DNA from: Arthrobacter pigmenti
GTDB lineage: Bacteria; Actinomycetota; Actinomycetes; Actinomycetales; Micrococcaceae
Direction of reading: 5' to 3'
Length of the DNA stretch: 64,000 nt
Assembly (NCBI RefSeq): GCF_011927905.1
Contig: NZ_JAATJL010000001.1
Coordinates: 620,001 to 684,000, forward strand
Positions 1 through 8,717 of this stretch are shown piece by piece. The notes below the pieces were generated by a model. It worked only from the letters and a program-made list of their open reading frames with translations, was not told the origin of the DNA and searched no databases. How positions within the stretch are numbered: the stretch's first letter is position 1; each line of letters begins with the position of its first letter. Both the position numbers and the translations under genes were made by a program.

Positions 1-237
1 GACGGGGGATGCCTGCACCGCTTTGGCTCCGACGGTATTCTGCTGCAGACCGTCGGGCTCCCGGTCAGTCGGCCAACCAGCGTCGCCTTCGGTGGTAAAA
101 ACTTCGATCAACTCTTCATTACATCCGCTCGGCACGGGTTATCGAGAGGACAACTGGCGGAGCAGCCGCACGCGGGAGCTATATTCGTTCTGGAGAGCGA
201 TGTGCCCGGCCGCCCCCCTTACGAGTTCGGGGGATAG
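1..237 (+). CDS. SMP-30/gluconolactonase-type protein, C-terminal end (5' truncated by window)
   Basis: Frame 1 is open from the first base to TAG at 235-237. The 78 residues include DGCLHRFGSDG, PTSVAFGG and DQLFITSAR, which match the last blades of SMP-30/gluconolactonase/regucalcin beta-propellers, where a PTSVAFGG strand is followed by LFVTSAR. Such proteins hydrolyse sugar lactones to aldonates. This fits the KDPG aldolase and KDG kinase that follow about 100 bases downstream. The N-terminal half and the metal-binding residues lie outside the window, so the substrate cannot be judged. Confidence 0.8.
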   Translation, partial: DGGCLHRFGSDGILLQTVGLPVSRPTSVAFGGKNFDQLFITSARHGLSRGQLAEQPHAGAIFVLESDVPGRPPYEFGG

Positions 238-256
238 GCGAAGCGGAGCGCTTTGG

Positions 257-285
257 TTGACACTGAGGCGATTGCCCGTTAGTGT
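257..285 (+). promoter_or_regulatory. Candidate sigma-70-type promoter of the KDPG aldolase/KDG kinase pair
   Basis: A perfect TTGACA (257-262) is followed after 17 bases by TAGTGT (280-285), leaving about 50 bases of leader before the ATG at 340. The -10 is weak, so this is a prediction from pattern only. Confidence 0.4.
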
Positions 286-339
286 TCAGACCACCAGATG
301 ACCTGATCTATTAACGAACTCGCACCGGAGGTCCGGAAG

Positions 340-1014
340 ATGTACGACGACGCCGTGGCCACGTGCGCGCCCGCCCTCCCCGTGGGCGCTGGGGTCATTG
401 CAGTGCTGCGCGCCACACATGCCTCTGAGTATGCCCCCGTGATTGACAGCCTGGTGGCCGGTGGAGTGGACGTCATTGAGTTGACCCTGAGCACTAGGGG
501 AGTCTTCGAAGAATTGCCGCTCATTCGTGAACGCTTTGGCGATGCCGCCCACATCGGAGTCGGCACCGTTTTGACGACCAACGACGCGATGAACTCCCTC
601 GACGCTGGAGCGGAGTTCCTCATCACTCCTGCGATGAACCTCGCAGTCGTGGAAGCTGCGGTGCAGCGTGGTGTACCAATAGCGCCCGGTGGCCTCACCC
701 CGAGCGAACTTCACGCAGGCTGGGCTGCGGGGTCCTCTGCTGTCAAGCTCTTTCCGGCATCGACGGTTGGGACCGAATACCTGGCGCAGTTGCGCGGCCC
801 GTTCCCTGACATGCAGATCATCCCCAGCGGCGGCGTTGGAATTGAGCAGGCCCCAGAGTGGATCGCTGCCGGCTCTCCCGCAGTGAGCGTGGGCGGACCA
901 CTGTTGAAAGATGCGTTCGACGGCGGCGATCCTGCCGCCCTCGCGGCGCGGGCTCGCCGGGTCTGCGCCCTGGTAGCTGAGGCCTTCGAGGCACGGGCAC
1001 AGGCGGGCGTCTAG
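340..1014 (+). CDS. eda: 2-dehydro-3-deoxy-6-phosphogluconate / 4-hydroxy-2-oxoglutarate aldolase
   Basis: A 224-residue class I aldolase of the KDPG/KHG family, the usual length. It cleaves KDPG to pyruvate and glyceraldehyde-3-phosphate in the cytosol. Visible family features are the catalytic Glu in VIELTLST (E47), GVGTVL (73-78), PGGLTPSE, and the Schiff-base lysine in AVKLFPAS (K136), followed by the phosphate-binding IIPSGGVG loop. The ribosome site GGAGGT lies 8 bases before the ATG. The next gene starts on its stop codon, so the two are translationally coupled. With the upstream lactonase-like gene it forms a hexonate or hexuronate degradation set. Confidence 0.92.
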   Translation: MYDDAVATCAPALPVGAGVIAVLRATHASEYAPVIDSLVAGGVDVIELTLSTRGVFEELPLIRERFGDAAHIGVGTVLTTNDAMNSLDAGAEFLITPAMNLAVVEAAVQRGVPIAPGGLTPSELHAGWAAGSSAVKLFPASTVGTEYLAQLRGPFPDMQIIPSGGVGIEQAPEWIAAGSPAVSVGGPLLKDAFDGGDPAALAARARRVCALVAEAFEARAQAGV

Positions 1015-1982
1015 TGGCGGCGCGGGGAGCGGAGGACATCACCGACGTCGTCACCCTGGGCGAAACGATGGCCTTAATGAAGGCGGATACGCCCGGTCCG
1101 CTGGCGCATGTCTCGTCGATGTCGCTCGGCATAGGTGGCGCGGAAAGCAACGTGGCGATCGCCCTGAGCCGCCTTGGCTCGTCTGTTGCTTGGATTGGGC
1201 GCGTGGGAAAGGACAGCCTTGGGGATCTGGTGCTGCGGGAGCTTGCCGCTGAGGGGGTCCAGACGCTTGCGGTACGCGATAGTGAGGCGCCAACTGGCCT
1301 CATGGTCAAGGAGCGGCGGACACCGGATGCGCTCAAGGTCTGGTATTACCGCAAAGGTAGCGCAGGATCGCGCCTATGCCGTGACGACGTGCCAGTGACG
1401 CGGATCGAGCAGGCCCGTCTGCTGCACATCACCGGTATTACTCCCGCGCTTTCGCAGTCTGCGGGAGACGCTGTGCGCTATGCCATGGAATGCGCCCGTG
1501 ACGCCGAGACGATCGTATCTTTTGACTTCAATTACCGCTCCGCCCTCTGGGGTGCGGAAGAAGCGGGAAGTGCGTTTCGGCGCCTTGCCGCTCTGGCCGA
1601 CGTCGTGTTTGCCGGTGACTCGGAAGCTGAGCTCGTGTTGGGAGGCGGCAACAAGCCTGTGGAACTTGCACACGGTCTGTGTGAACTGGGACCGTCGCAG
1701 GCGGTCATCAAGCTGGGTGCTGCAGGTTGCGCGGCGGTTGTAAAAGGCATCGAATACCAGCAGGAAGCTGTGCCGGTAAACGCCGTGGACACGGTCGGCG
1801 CGGGGGACGCCTTCGTTGCGGGATACCTGGCGGAAGTGCTCGCGGGAGAAAGCGTGCCGCAGCGGCTGCTGACCGCTGTTCGAACCGGAGCCTTCGCCTG
1901 CCTGGTCCCAGGCGACTGGGAGGGCATGCCGCGGCGCTCCGAACTGGGCCTGCTTGAGTCCGCCGAACCCGTCTCCCGCTAA
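1014..1982 (+). CDS. kdgK: 2-keto-3-deoxygluconate kinase (PfkB/ribokinase family)
   Basis: A 322-residue sugar kinase that would phosphorylate 2-keto-3-deoxygluconate to KDPG, the substrate of the aldolase just upstream. The N-terminus (VTLGETMALM) and the IGGAESNVAIALSRLG stretch are typical of KDG kinases, and DTVGAGDAFVAGYLA near residue 260 is PfkB signature 2 with the catalytic Asp. Translation starts at GTG 1014, sharing one base with the aldolase TAG. The stop overlaps by four bases the stop of the convergent ABC ATPase gene. The substrate assignment rests on the neighbour; the kinase family is certain. Confidence 0.88.
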   Translation: MAARGAEDITDVVTLGETMALMKADTPGPLAHVSSMSLGIGGAESNVAIALSRLGSSVAWIGRVGKDSLGDLVLRELAAEGVQTLAVRDSEAPTGLMVKERRTPDALKVWYYRKGSAGSRLCRDDVPVTRIEQARLLHITGITPALSQSAGDAVRYAMECARDAETIVSFDFNYRSALWGAEEAGSAFRRLAALADVVFAGDSEAELVLGGGNKPVELAHGLCELGPSQAVIKLGAAGCAAVVKGIEYQQEAVPVNAVDTVGAGDAFVAGYLAEVLAGESVPQRLLTAVRTGAFACLVPGDWEGMPRRSELGLLESAEPVSR

Positions 1983-3715
1983 TTGATCTCCGGTGATGTG
2001 GACGCCAGTTGCGCGCGCCGGCGTCGCTGTTCAGCCGGGTCCGGTACAGGCGCCGCCGCGAGAAGTTGGCGCGTATAGGGATGTTCCGGGTGACGAAGCA
2101 CCTGATCGCGGCTGCCTTGCTCTACAACAACTCCGCGGTTCATCACCGCAATGCGGTCAGCCAGCAGTTCAACGACTGCGAGGTCATGGCTGATGAACAG
2201 GCAGGAGAACTGCAGTCTTGCCTGAAGGTCCATCAGCAGATCCAGCAGCCGCGCCTGCACTGACACATCGAGGGCACTCGTCGGCTCGTCCGCTACAAGG
2301 AGTTCAGGCTCAGCCGCCAAAGCCCTCGCGATTGCCACGCGTTGGCGCTGTCCACCGGAGAGTTCATGCGGGAACCGTTGCCGCCAGGAGGGCGGTAGTT
2401 CTACGTTCTCCAGCAACTCCATTACCCGCTCATCCAGGGCTTTGCGGCTGCGCACCAGCCGGTGGAGCCGCAGCGGTTCGCTGATGCAGTCCCCAATCGT
2501 ATACCGCGGGTTCAGCGACGAAGCCGGATCCTGAAACACCATTCCCAACCGGCGGCGCAATGGGCGGAGTCGACTGCGCGACGCACTCGTGATGTCCAAG
2601 CCGGAGACAACAACCCGTCCCGAGGTCACCGGTTGAAGGCCGACCACCACGCGGCCAAGCGTTGACTTGCCCGACCCGGACTCGCCCACCAGACCCAGCA
2701 CGCCACCGCGTTCCAGTTGCAGGCTGACAGAATCCACGGCACGGAACGCGGACCGTCCCATCCGCCCTGGGTAGTCGACTACAACGTCCTCCAGTTGCAG
2801 GATCGGGCCGCCGTCGCCGACTTTCGGCGCCGCGCCGCTCTCGGGCTCCGCCTGGGCAACGCTCTCCAACAGTCGGCCCGATGCAGGGCGGTGACCGAGG
2901 TGAGGAACCGCAGCGAGCAGTTGCTGCGTGTAGGGGTGTGCGGGCGCAGCGAACAACTGGTGAACCGGCGCCTCTTCGACAATTTCGCCGTCTTTCATGA
3001 CGATTACCCGGTCGGCGATGTCTGCCACCACGCCCATGTCGTGCGTGATGAGGACCATGACCGAGGACACCCGGTGGCGCAGATCGCGCAGCAGGTCCAG
3101 GATCTCCGCCTGCACCGTGACGTCAAGGGCGGTGGTCGGTTCGTCAGCGATCAGCACCTTCGGGTCGCAGGAGATGGCCATCGCGATCATGGTCCGCTGG
3201 CGCTGGCCTCCGGAGAGCTGGTGCGGGTAGTAGTTCACCCGCGTCTTCGGATCGGGTATGCCTACCATGTCCAGCAGTTCCACTGCACGTGCCTTCGCTG
3301 CCTTGCGCGACAGGGAAGTGTGCAGCCGGAGAATTTCACTGATCTGCCAGCCGATGGTGAACACTGGATTCAGTGCGGTCATGGGCTCCTGGAAGATCAT
3401 CGCGACATCGCCGCCGCGCATCTGCCGCAATTGCTTCTCGCTGAAACCGCTGGTGTCCATGCCGTTCAGCTCAATCGTTCCACGGCGGGTCGCGGTCCTG
3501 GGAAGAAGGTCAAGCACGGACATCGCGCTGACGCTTTTGCCCGAACCAGATTCCCCCACAATCGCCAGGATTTCTCCGGGGTAGACGGAGAAGTTGACGT
3601 TCCGGGTAGCGGCGACGTCCCGTCCGCCAACTGTGAAGGTGACTGACACATCCCGGACATCCAGCACGGGCCGGTCCTCGGGCACACTTGCTGCCGGTGC
3701 AGACGTCTCGGTCAT
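1979..3715 (-). CDS. Dipeptide/oligopeptide ABC importer, fused DppD-DppF ATPase
   Basis: A 578-residue protein with two complete nucleotide-binding domains. The first (about 18-275) has Walker A GESGSGKS (54-61), LSGGQRQRT and IADEPTTALD. The second (about 300-560) has GESGSGKST, LSGGQRQRV and VADEPTSALD. Each has the HPYTQQLLAA or HPYTRQLLAA tail typical of oligopeptide importers. It energises peptide uptake and probably serves the binding protein and permeases at 6126-9616, which lack their own ATPase. It lies on the opposite strand, behind the Lrp regulator, with which it shares a four-base ATGA overlap (3712-3715). Confidence 0.92.
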   Translation of the reverse strand: MTETSAPAASVPEDRPVLDVRDVSVTFTVGGRDVAATRNVNFSVYPGEILAIVGESGSGKSVSAMSVLDLLPRTATRRGTIELNGMDTSGFSEKQLRQMRGGDVAMIFQEPMTALNPVFTIGWQISEILRLHTSLSRKAAKARAVELLDMVGIPDPKTRVNYYPHQLSGGQRQRTMIAMAISCDPKVLIADEPTTALDVTVQAEILDLLRDLRHRVSSVMVLITHDMGVVADIADRVIVMKDGEIVEEAPVHQLFAAPAHPYTQQLLAAVPHLGHRPASGRLLESVAQAEPESGAAPKVGDGGPILQLEDVVVDYPGRMGRSAFRAVDSVSLQLERGGVLGLVGESGSGKSTLGRVVVGLQPVTSGRVVVSGLDITSASRSRLRPLRRRLGMVFQDPASSLNPRYTIGDCISEPLRLHRLVRSRKALDERVMELLENVELPPSWRQRFPHELSGGQRQRVAIARALAAEPELLVADEPTSALDVSVQARLLDLLMDLQARLQFSCLFISHDLAVVELLADRIAVMNRGVVVEQGSRDQVLRHPEHPYTRQLLAAAPVPDPAEQRRRRAQLASTSPEIN

Positions 3716-4743
3716 GCGAGGGCTCCTTCCGGCAGAGCCGGCCGCTCGGTGAGCAGGTCCAGCGCTTTGGGGTTGAGTACGAAGGCCCGCTTCAGCGTTG
3801 CGAGTTCGAGGCCCGCTTCGGCACGGCGCAATCCGGGGAGCTCGCCGAGGACCTGCATATTGAACCGGTGCAGATCCTGCTGGTCGCGCAGCACCACCTC
3901 GACCGCGAGGTCGCTGTACCCGGCGGTTGCGGCAACGTAGCGCACATCCGGCTGTTGCGTCAGGATCCGCGCGGCTTCCTCCACATGGCGGAGTTCCATA
4001 TGCAGCCAGTACATGGTCGGTGCCGTGTATCCGAAATGCTCCGGATCAACAATCGTGGAGAAATGGACGCGGCCTTCGCGCACCAACGCATCCAGCCGCC
4101 GTCGTACCCCTGATTCGCTGGTTCCCAGACGCTGTGCCATCGCTGCGAAGCTGGCTCGGGCGTCCTCGGTCAGCAGGTCCACCAGCGCACGCTCGCGTTC
4201 GTCCAGCGGGCGGGGGGAGCCGGGCTCCACCGCTCCCCGCTCGGACTCTAACTGTGCCACCGCATCGCGCGGTAGCGTGCCCTGAAGCCAGAGATTGGCC
4301 AGTTTGTAGTGCGCCACGACGCTTTCCGTGGTGGTTGACCAGACACCCGGGATGCGTTCAATTTCATTGAACAGCACGTAGCAGAGTTCCGTCTGGGACC
4401 GCACGATCAACTCGACCACAACGTCGAAGGAGCCAGTGACGAGGGCTGCGAAGCGGACGTCCGGCCGGATGGCAAGTTCTCTTGCCACTTCGGCGGTTGC
4501 TCCGGCCCTGCTGGTGATCTGCACAAGTACCGGATAACCCTCGTCGCACAGCAGCGGATCGGTTGCGGCGATGACCTGCACCAACCCGTCATCTAGCATC
4601 TGGTTCACCCTGCGGGACACCGTGGAGTCCGATGTGCCGGCGGCACGGGCGATCTGCTGCCAGCTGGCCCGGCCATGGATCTGCAGCGCGGAGAGGATGC
4701 ATCGGTCAAGTTCGTCCAGCCGCGGAGCACTCGGTGTTGTCAT
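3712..4743 (-). CDS. Lrp/AsnC-family regulator, double-length
   Basis: A 343-residue protein, about twice the normal Lrp length. It contains two successive helix-turn-helix plus RAM-type halves: the first winged helix at about 8-58 (ILSALQIHGRASWQQIARAAG), the second at about 185-235 (LLTEDARASFAAMAQRLG), each followed by a ligand-binding-like half. Lrp proteins sense amino acids. This one sits between a peptide-transport ATPase (same operon) and a divergent peptidase/transport operon, so it probably controls both according to the amino acid released. The AT-rich divergent gap downstream of its start is the likely binding region. Confidence 0.88.
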   Translation of the reverse strand: MTTPSAPRLDELDRCILSALQIHGRASWQQIARAAGTSDSTVSRRVNQMLDDGLVQVIAATDPLLCDEGYPVLVQITSRAGATAEVARELAIRPDVRFAALVTGSFDVVVELIVRSQTELCYVLFNEIERIPGVWSTTTESVVAHYKLANLWLQGTLPRDAVAQLESERGAVEPGSPRPLDERERALVDLLTEDARASFAAMAQRLGTSESGVRRRLDALVREGRVHFSTIVDPEHFGYTAPTMYWLHMELRHVEEAARILTQQPDVRYVAATAGYSDLAVEVVLRDQQDLHRFNMQVLGELPGLRRAEAGLELATLKRAFVLNPKALDLLTERPALPEGALA

Positions 4744-4917
4744 GGCTTCAAGTATGGCTTTCGATTCAAACTATGTCTATGCAGATATCCGCCAAATCTA
4801 TTGTCCTAAATGGGGATATATGGCAAGTTAAGAAAACCACATGAGTCATACCGGCGTCTTGCAGCCGATTTGAGAAGGCCAAGACCCCGGGAGTTATCCA
4901 TCAGGAAGGCCGACGCC
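4744..4917. promoter_or_regulatory. Divergent regulatory region between Lrp regulator and dipeptidase operon
   Basis: A 174-base gap, clearly AT-richer than the flanks at 4744-4830. It should carry the outward promoters and the Lrp sites. I see short half-repeats (CTATG, GATAT) but no convincing operator. The in-frame ATG at 4810 has no ribosome site in front of it. Confidence 0.4.
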
Positions 4918-6126
4918 GTGCTCCATCCCGCCAAGCGTTACACCGGTTACCGTTCCTACAGCTACCTCGAGGAGGGGCGCGATTATCGCCCCTTCAACCT
5001 CGCACCGGAACTCGATCGCGTTCCGGCCTACGCAGGTTCCAACCTGTCCACGGATCAACAGGAACGGGTCCAGCGCCTGCTCACGGAGAGCATTGTGTTC
5101 TCCACTCATGACCATCCCACCCGGTTTCCGGACGAGATCGGGGAGACCATCGATTACAACCGGACAGGCAGGCACCGCACCGGTTACGCGGGCTTGGCCC
5201 GCTCCGGAATGACGGTTGTGATAGACAATTTCATGGACGGTACCGCCTGTGTCACCAGCCAGGCCGGGTGGAAGTGGACCGACGTCATTGCCGACCTCGG
5301 GCTCCGCTTCTCCGACCTCGCCCACCAGGACTACGTGATCAAGGCCGAAACCGTCGCAGACATCCACCACGCGAAGGACACAGGCCGCCTCGCCCTGATC
5401 GCCGGGTTGGAGGCTTCCACTCCGATAGAGAACGAGCTGGACCGGATCGACATTCTCTACGGTTTCGGTGTCCGCCAGCTCGGCATCGCCTATAGCGAGG
5501 CGAACACCCTTGGCAGCGGGCTGAAGGAAAAGTCCGACGGCGGCCTGACGGTGTTTGGCCGGCGAGCAGTGGAGCGGATGAACAAGCTGGGTATCGTCGT
5601 CGATGTCTCACACTCGGGCGATGTCACCTCGCTGGAGACCATTGAGCACTCCACCAAGCCGATCATGATCACCCATGCCGGGGCGCGCGGGGTGTGGGAT
5701 ACCAACCGGATGAAACCCGACTCGGTGATCAAGGCGTGCGCGGAGCGCGGGGGAGTGATCGGCCTCGAAGCGGCCCCCCACACCACCCTCTCCGCGGCGC
5801 ACCCCCTGCATTCAATCGAGTCGGTCATGGACCACTTTGTGTACTGCGTCGATCTGGTGGGGATCGAGCATGTTGCCTTCGGACCGGACACCCTGTTCGG
5901 CGACCATGTTGGCCTGCACGACCTCTTCTCCAGCGCACTCTCACTGGGCGAGGCGCACGCAGGGGTGGAATACGAACGGGTCCCCTACGTGGACGGACTG
6001 GAGAACCCGGCCGAATGCTTCTGGAACATCGTCTCGTGGCTGGTCTCCCACGACTACTCGGACGACGAAATCCGCGCCGTCGTCGGAGGCAACGCCATGC
6101 GGGTCATCGAGGAGGTCTGGATCTAA
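4918..6126 (+). CDS. Membrane-dipeptidase-type M19 family hydrolase
   Basis: A 402-residue cytosolic protein of the renal dipeptidase family (M19), which cleave dipeptides, often including D-residues, with a binuclear zinc centre. Family marks are ALIAGLEAST (bridging Glu), VDVSHSGDVTSLETIE, ITHAGARGV (metal His) and the C-terminal VVGGNAMRVIEEVW. The N-terminal metal site reads STHDHP (H64-D65-H66), whereas the classical form is H-x-D. GTG 4918 was chosen because AGGAAGG lies 8 bases upstream; ATG 4810 is in frame but has no ribosome site. It opens an operon with a peptide ABC importer, so it probably cleaves the imported peptide. Confidence 0.87.
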   Translation: MLHPAKRYTGYRSYSYLEEGRDYRPFNLAPELDRVPAYAGSNLSTDQQERVQRLLTESIVFSTHDHPTRFPDEIGETIDYNRTGRHRTGYAGLARSGMTVVIDNFMDGTACVTSQAGWKWTDVIADLGLRFSDLAHQDYVIKAETVADIHHAKDTGRLALIAGLEASTPIENELDRIDILYGFGVRQLGIAYSEANTLGSGLKEKSDGGLTVFGRRAVERMNKLGIVVDVSHSGDVTSLETIEHSTKPIMITHAGARGVWDTNRMKPDSVIKACAERGGVIGLEAAPHTTLSAAHPLHSIESVMDHFVYCVDLVGIEHVAFGPDTLFGDHVGLHDLFSSALSLGEAHAGVEYERVPYVDGLENPAECFWNIVSWLVSHDYSDDEIRAVVGGNAMRVIEEVWI

Positions 6127-7751
6127 TGAATTCAACAGTGAGGAAACACCTGGCGCGGCTGGCTCTCCCGCTGGCCCTGATGCTGGGCTTGGCCGGCTGC
6201 GTGCCGTCCGACCCCAACGCGCAGGACACCGAGGGAGCCGGCGACGACGGCGCGAACCAGCTGGTGGTCGGCACCACCGCCGGGGTGGTGAACTTCAACC
6301 CCCTGGTCGGTAACAGCCGCACCGATACCTGGGTTACCAACCTGATGTATCCGTCGATGATGACGCTGAACGACAACGCCGAGAAGGTCCCCGCCGTGGC
6401 AACGGAGTGGGGATACTCCGAGGATGGATTGACTGCCTGGGTGGAGTTGCGCGATGACATGGAATGGACCGACGGGGAACCACTCAATGCCGAAGATGTC
6501 ATCTTCACCATCAATGCGATCAAGGAGGAGCAGCTCGGGACCGTCGCGGGAATGATCGCAGCGTACGAAAGCGCCGAAGCCGTCTCCGACACCCGGATCG
6601 AGTTTTCCCTCAGCCGCCCGGACGGCGCGTTCCTGAACAGTGTGGGCTTCTGGATGCCGATCGTGCCAGAGCACATCTTCGGCGAAGCAGAGTCGGTCGG
6701 CGAGTTCGCCAATGACTCGGACTGGGTTTCCGCCGGTCCCTTTGTGCTCACGGAGGTCGAGGACGGACAGCGCTACGTACTGGAGGCAACCGAGAACTAT
6801 CCGCTGGTGGAATCCGGCAGCGCGCAGGTGGAAGAAGTGGTCTTTAGGGTCTTCCCCGATGTGAACACCGAGGTGCTCGCGCTCCGCGCCGGTGAGCTGG
6901 ACATGATCGGCAACGCACTGCCACCGGCGGTTGCCGAGGATCTGTCCGGCGACGAATCAGTGCAGCTGTTCACCGTCCCCTCGCTCGGCTGGGCGCACAT
7001 GCAATACAACATGCGTAGGCCCCCGCTTGACCAGGTGGAGGTCCGGAGGGCGCTCGCCCACGCGGTCGACTATGAGGCGATCCGCCAGGTGGTGCTCGGC
7101 GGCAACGCCATCTCCGCCAACTCGAGCGTCCTGACCCCGGTGTACGAGCAGTGGCAGGACGGGCTGAACCTGGAGGAGTATGCCTACGATCCGGAGATGT
7201 CCCGCCAGCTGCTAGAGGATGCAGGCTTCACCGACGAGGACGGAGACGGCGCCTATGACGGTCTGAGCTTCGAAATGGTCTACGACCAGGGCGATCCGAT
7301 GATCTCCACCTGGGCGGAACTGGTGCGCGATCAGAGCCTCGAGGCAGGTATCACCATTGAACTCTCGGGCCTTGACCGCAACACCTATCTCGCCCGCACC
7401 AACGAGAGGGATTTCGACATCTACGCTGGTTCCTGGGCCATCATCGACGAACCGCAGTCCAACTTTGCGCTGCTGTTCTCACCGGACGGCTTTATCAATT
7501 ACGCCGGTGTTGACGACCCCGAGATCAACCGGTTGATGGAGGAAGCTGCCAGCGCTCTCACGCCCGAAGAAGCGCAGGAGCCCCTGCAGGAGATCGCCCG
7601 CATCGTCCACGATCAGGTGTACGACAACGTGATGTATGTGGAGACGTTCAACTTCGCCGCCTCATCGGAGTGGAGTGGATTTGTGCCCAAGCCCAGCGAC
7701 CTCCTCTCGATCGTCAACCCTGAGTCCCTGGCAAGCGTGAGTCAGGAATAG
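6126..7751 (+). CDS. Peptide ABC transporter substrate-binding lipoprotein (SBP family 5)
   Basis: A 541-residue secreted lipoprotein. The signal peptide ends in the lipobox LAGC (Cys about 24), then an acidic linker, then a DppA/OppA fold (VGTTAGVVNFNPLVGN, WTDGEPLNAEDVIFTINAI, LRAGELDMIG). It captures peptides outside the membrane for the two permeases downstream. ATG 6126 overlaps the dipeptidase stop as TAATG. The reading frame is open much further upstream, but that stretch lies inside the dipeptidase gene and lacks a signal peptide, so it is not coding. Confidence 0.92.
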   Translation: MNSTVRKHLARLALPLALMLGLAGCVPSDPNAQDTEGAGDDGANQLVVGTTAGVVNFNPLVGNSRTDTWVTNLMYPSMMTLNDNAEKVPAVATEWGYSEDGLTAWVELRDDMEWTDGEPLNAEDVIFTINAIKEEQLGTVAGMIAAYESAEAVSDTRIEFSLSRPDGAFLNSVGFWMPIVPEHIFGEAESVGEFANDSDWVSAGPFVLTEVEDGQRYVLEATENYPLVESGSAQVEEVVFRVFPDVNTEVLALRAGELDMIGNALPPAVAEDLSGDESVQLFTVPSLGWAHMQYNMRRPPLDQVEVRRALAHAVDYEAIRQVVLGGNAISANSSVLTPVYEQWQDGLNLEEYAYDPEMSRQLLEDAGFTDEDGDGAYDGLSFEMVYDQGDPMISTWAELVRDQSLEAGITIELSGLDRNTYLARTNERDFDIYAGSWAIIDEPQSNFALLFSPDGFINYAGVDDPEINRLMEEAASALTPEEAQEPLQEIARIVHDQVYDNVMYVETFNFAASSEWSGFVPKPSDLLSIVNPESLASVSQE

Positions 7752-7754
7752 CCC

Positions 7755-8717
7755 ATGGCGTTCGCTCGATTCGCGTCCCTGCGGTTGCTGAGGGCCGTGC
7801 TGACCCTGTGGTTCGCCGTGACCGTGACCTTCTTCCTGGTCCGGCTACTGCCAGGGGATCCCGCCCTGGCAGTAGCCAGCCCGACGATGACCGCAGAGCA
7901 GCGGGAAGAGATGCTCGCCGATTTCGGGCTGGACCAGCCACTGCCCGTTCAGTACTTCACGTACCTCAGCCAGCTGGTACAGGGCAACCTGGGCATCTCC
8001 TTCCGGCAGAGCATCCCGGTGCTGGACGTGCTGCTGGAACGCCTTCCCTGGACCCTGATCCTGACCGGAAGCTCGCTGGTGGTCACGCTCATCGTCGGAG
8101 TTCCACTGGCGGTGGCAGCCGCACGACGGCGGGGTTCCCACATCGACCGCGCTGTGCAGGTTGGCGGAGTGATCGGTCAGTCACTCTTTGTGCCCACCGT
8201 CGGCATCTTCCTGCTGTACGTCTTTGGGCTGTGGCTCGGCTGGCTGCCCATCGGCGGCGCTATCGACAGGGACGTCTTCGGGATCGAAGCCTACGGCAGC
8301 ATGCTGCGGCATCTGGTCCTGCCCTGCCTCAGCCTGGTGCTGTTACAGCTTGGGCCGTACGTTTTGTTCCTGCGCACCAGCCTGATCGATGCCCTCGGAG
8401 AGGACTACACAACCGTGGCCCGCTCCAAGGGAGTCTCAGAACGGACGGTGGTATGGAAGCATGCGCTGCGTAACGCTCTGCTACCCACCGTCACGTTGAT
8501 CGGGCTGCAGTTGGGATTCCTGGTGGGCGGTGCAGTGCTCACCGAGACGATCTTCGCCTATCCCGGCATTGGGCGCGCGATCTATGAGGCAGTTGGTCAG
8601 CTGGACTTCGCTGTCCTGCAGGGCGCGTTCGTGCTGCTGGCGGCAACCGTCGTTATTGCCAATCTGCTCACCGATCTCCTCTATGGCGTCCTCGACCCGA
8701 GAGTCAGGCAGGCATGA
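7755..8717 (+). CDS. Peptide ABC transporter permease (DppB-like)
   Basis: A 320-residue membrane protein with six predicted helices. The first (about 12-32, VLTLWFAVTVTFFLVRLLPG) ends in the RLLPGDP motif typical of DppB/OppB, and the EAA loop (DYTTVARSKGVSERTVVWKH) contacts the ATPase. It starts 3 bases after the binding-protein stop and overlaps the next permease by ATGA (8714-8717). Confidence 0.92.
   Translation: MAFARFASLRLLRAVLTLWFAVTVTFFLVRLLPGDPALAVASPTMTAEQREEMLADFGLDQPLPVQYFTYLSQLVQGNLGISFRQSIPVLDVLLERLPWTLILTGSSLVVTLIVGVPLAVAAARRRGSHIDRAVQVGGVIGQSLFVPTVGIFLLYVFGLWLGWLPIGGAIDRDVFGIEAYGSMLRHLVLPCLSLVLLQLGPYVLFLRTSLIDALGEDYTTVARSKGVSERTVVWKHALRNALLPTVTLIGLQLGFLVGGAVLTETIFAYPGIGRAIYEAVGQLDFAVLQGAFVLLAATVVIANLLTDLLYGVLDPRVRQA

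Noticed and set aside
23-301. A 92-residue open frame over the first bases.
   Set aside because: It overlaps the end of the SMP-30-type gene in another frame, with no ribosome site and no family-like sequence; the frame ending at 237 is the real gene.
5694-6125. Upstream open extension of the binding-protein gene.
   Set aside because: It lies within the dipeptidase gene and would bury the signal peptide inside the protein.
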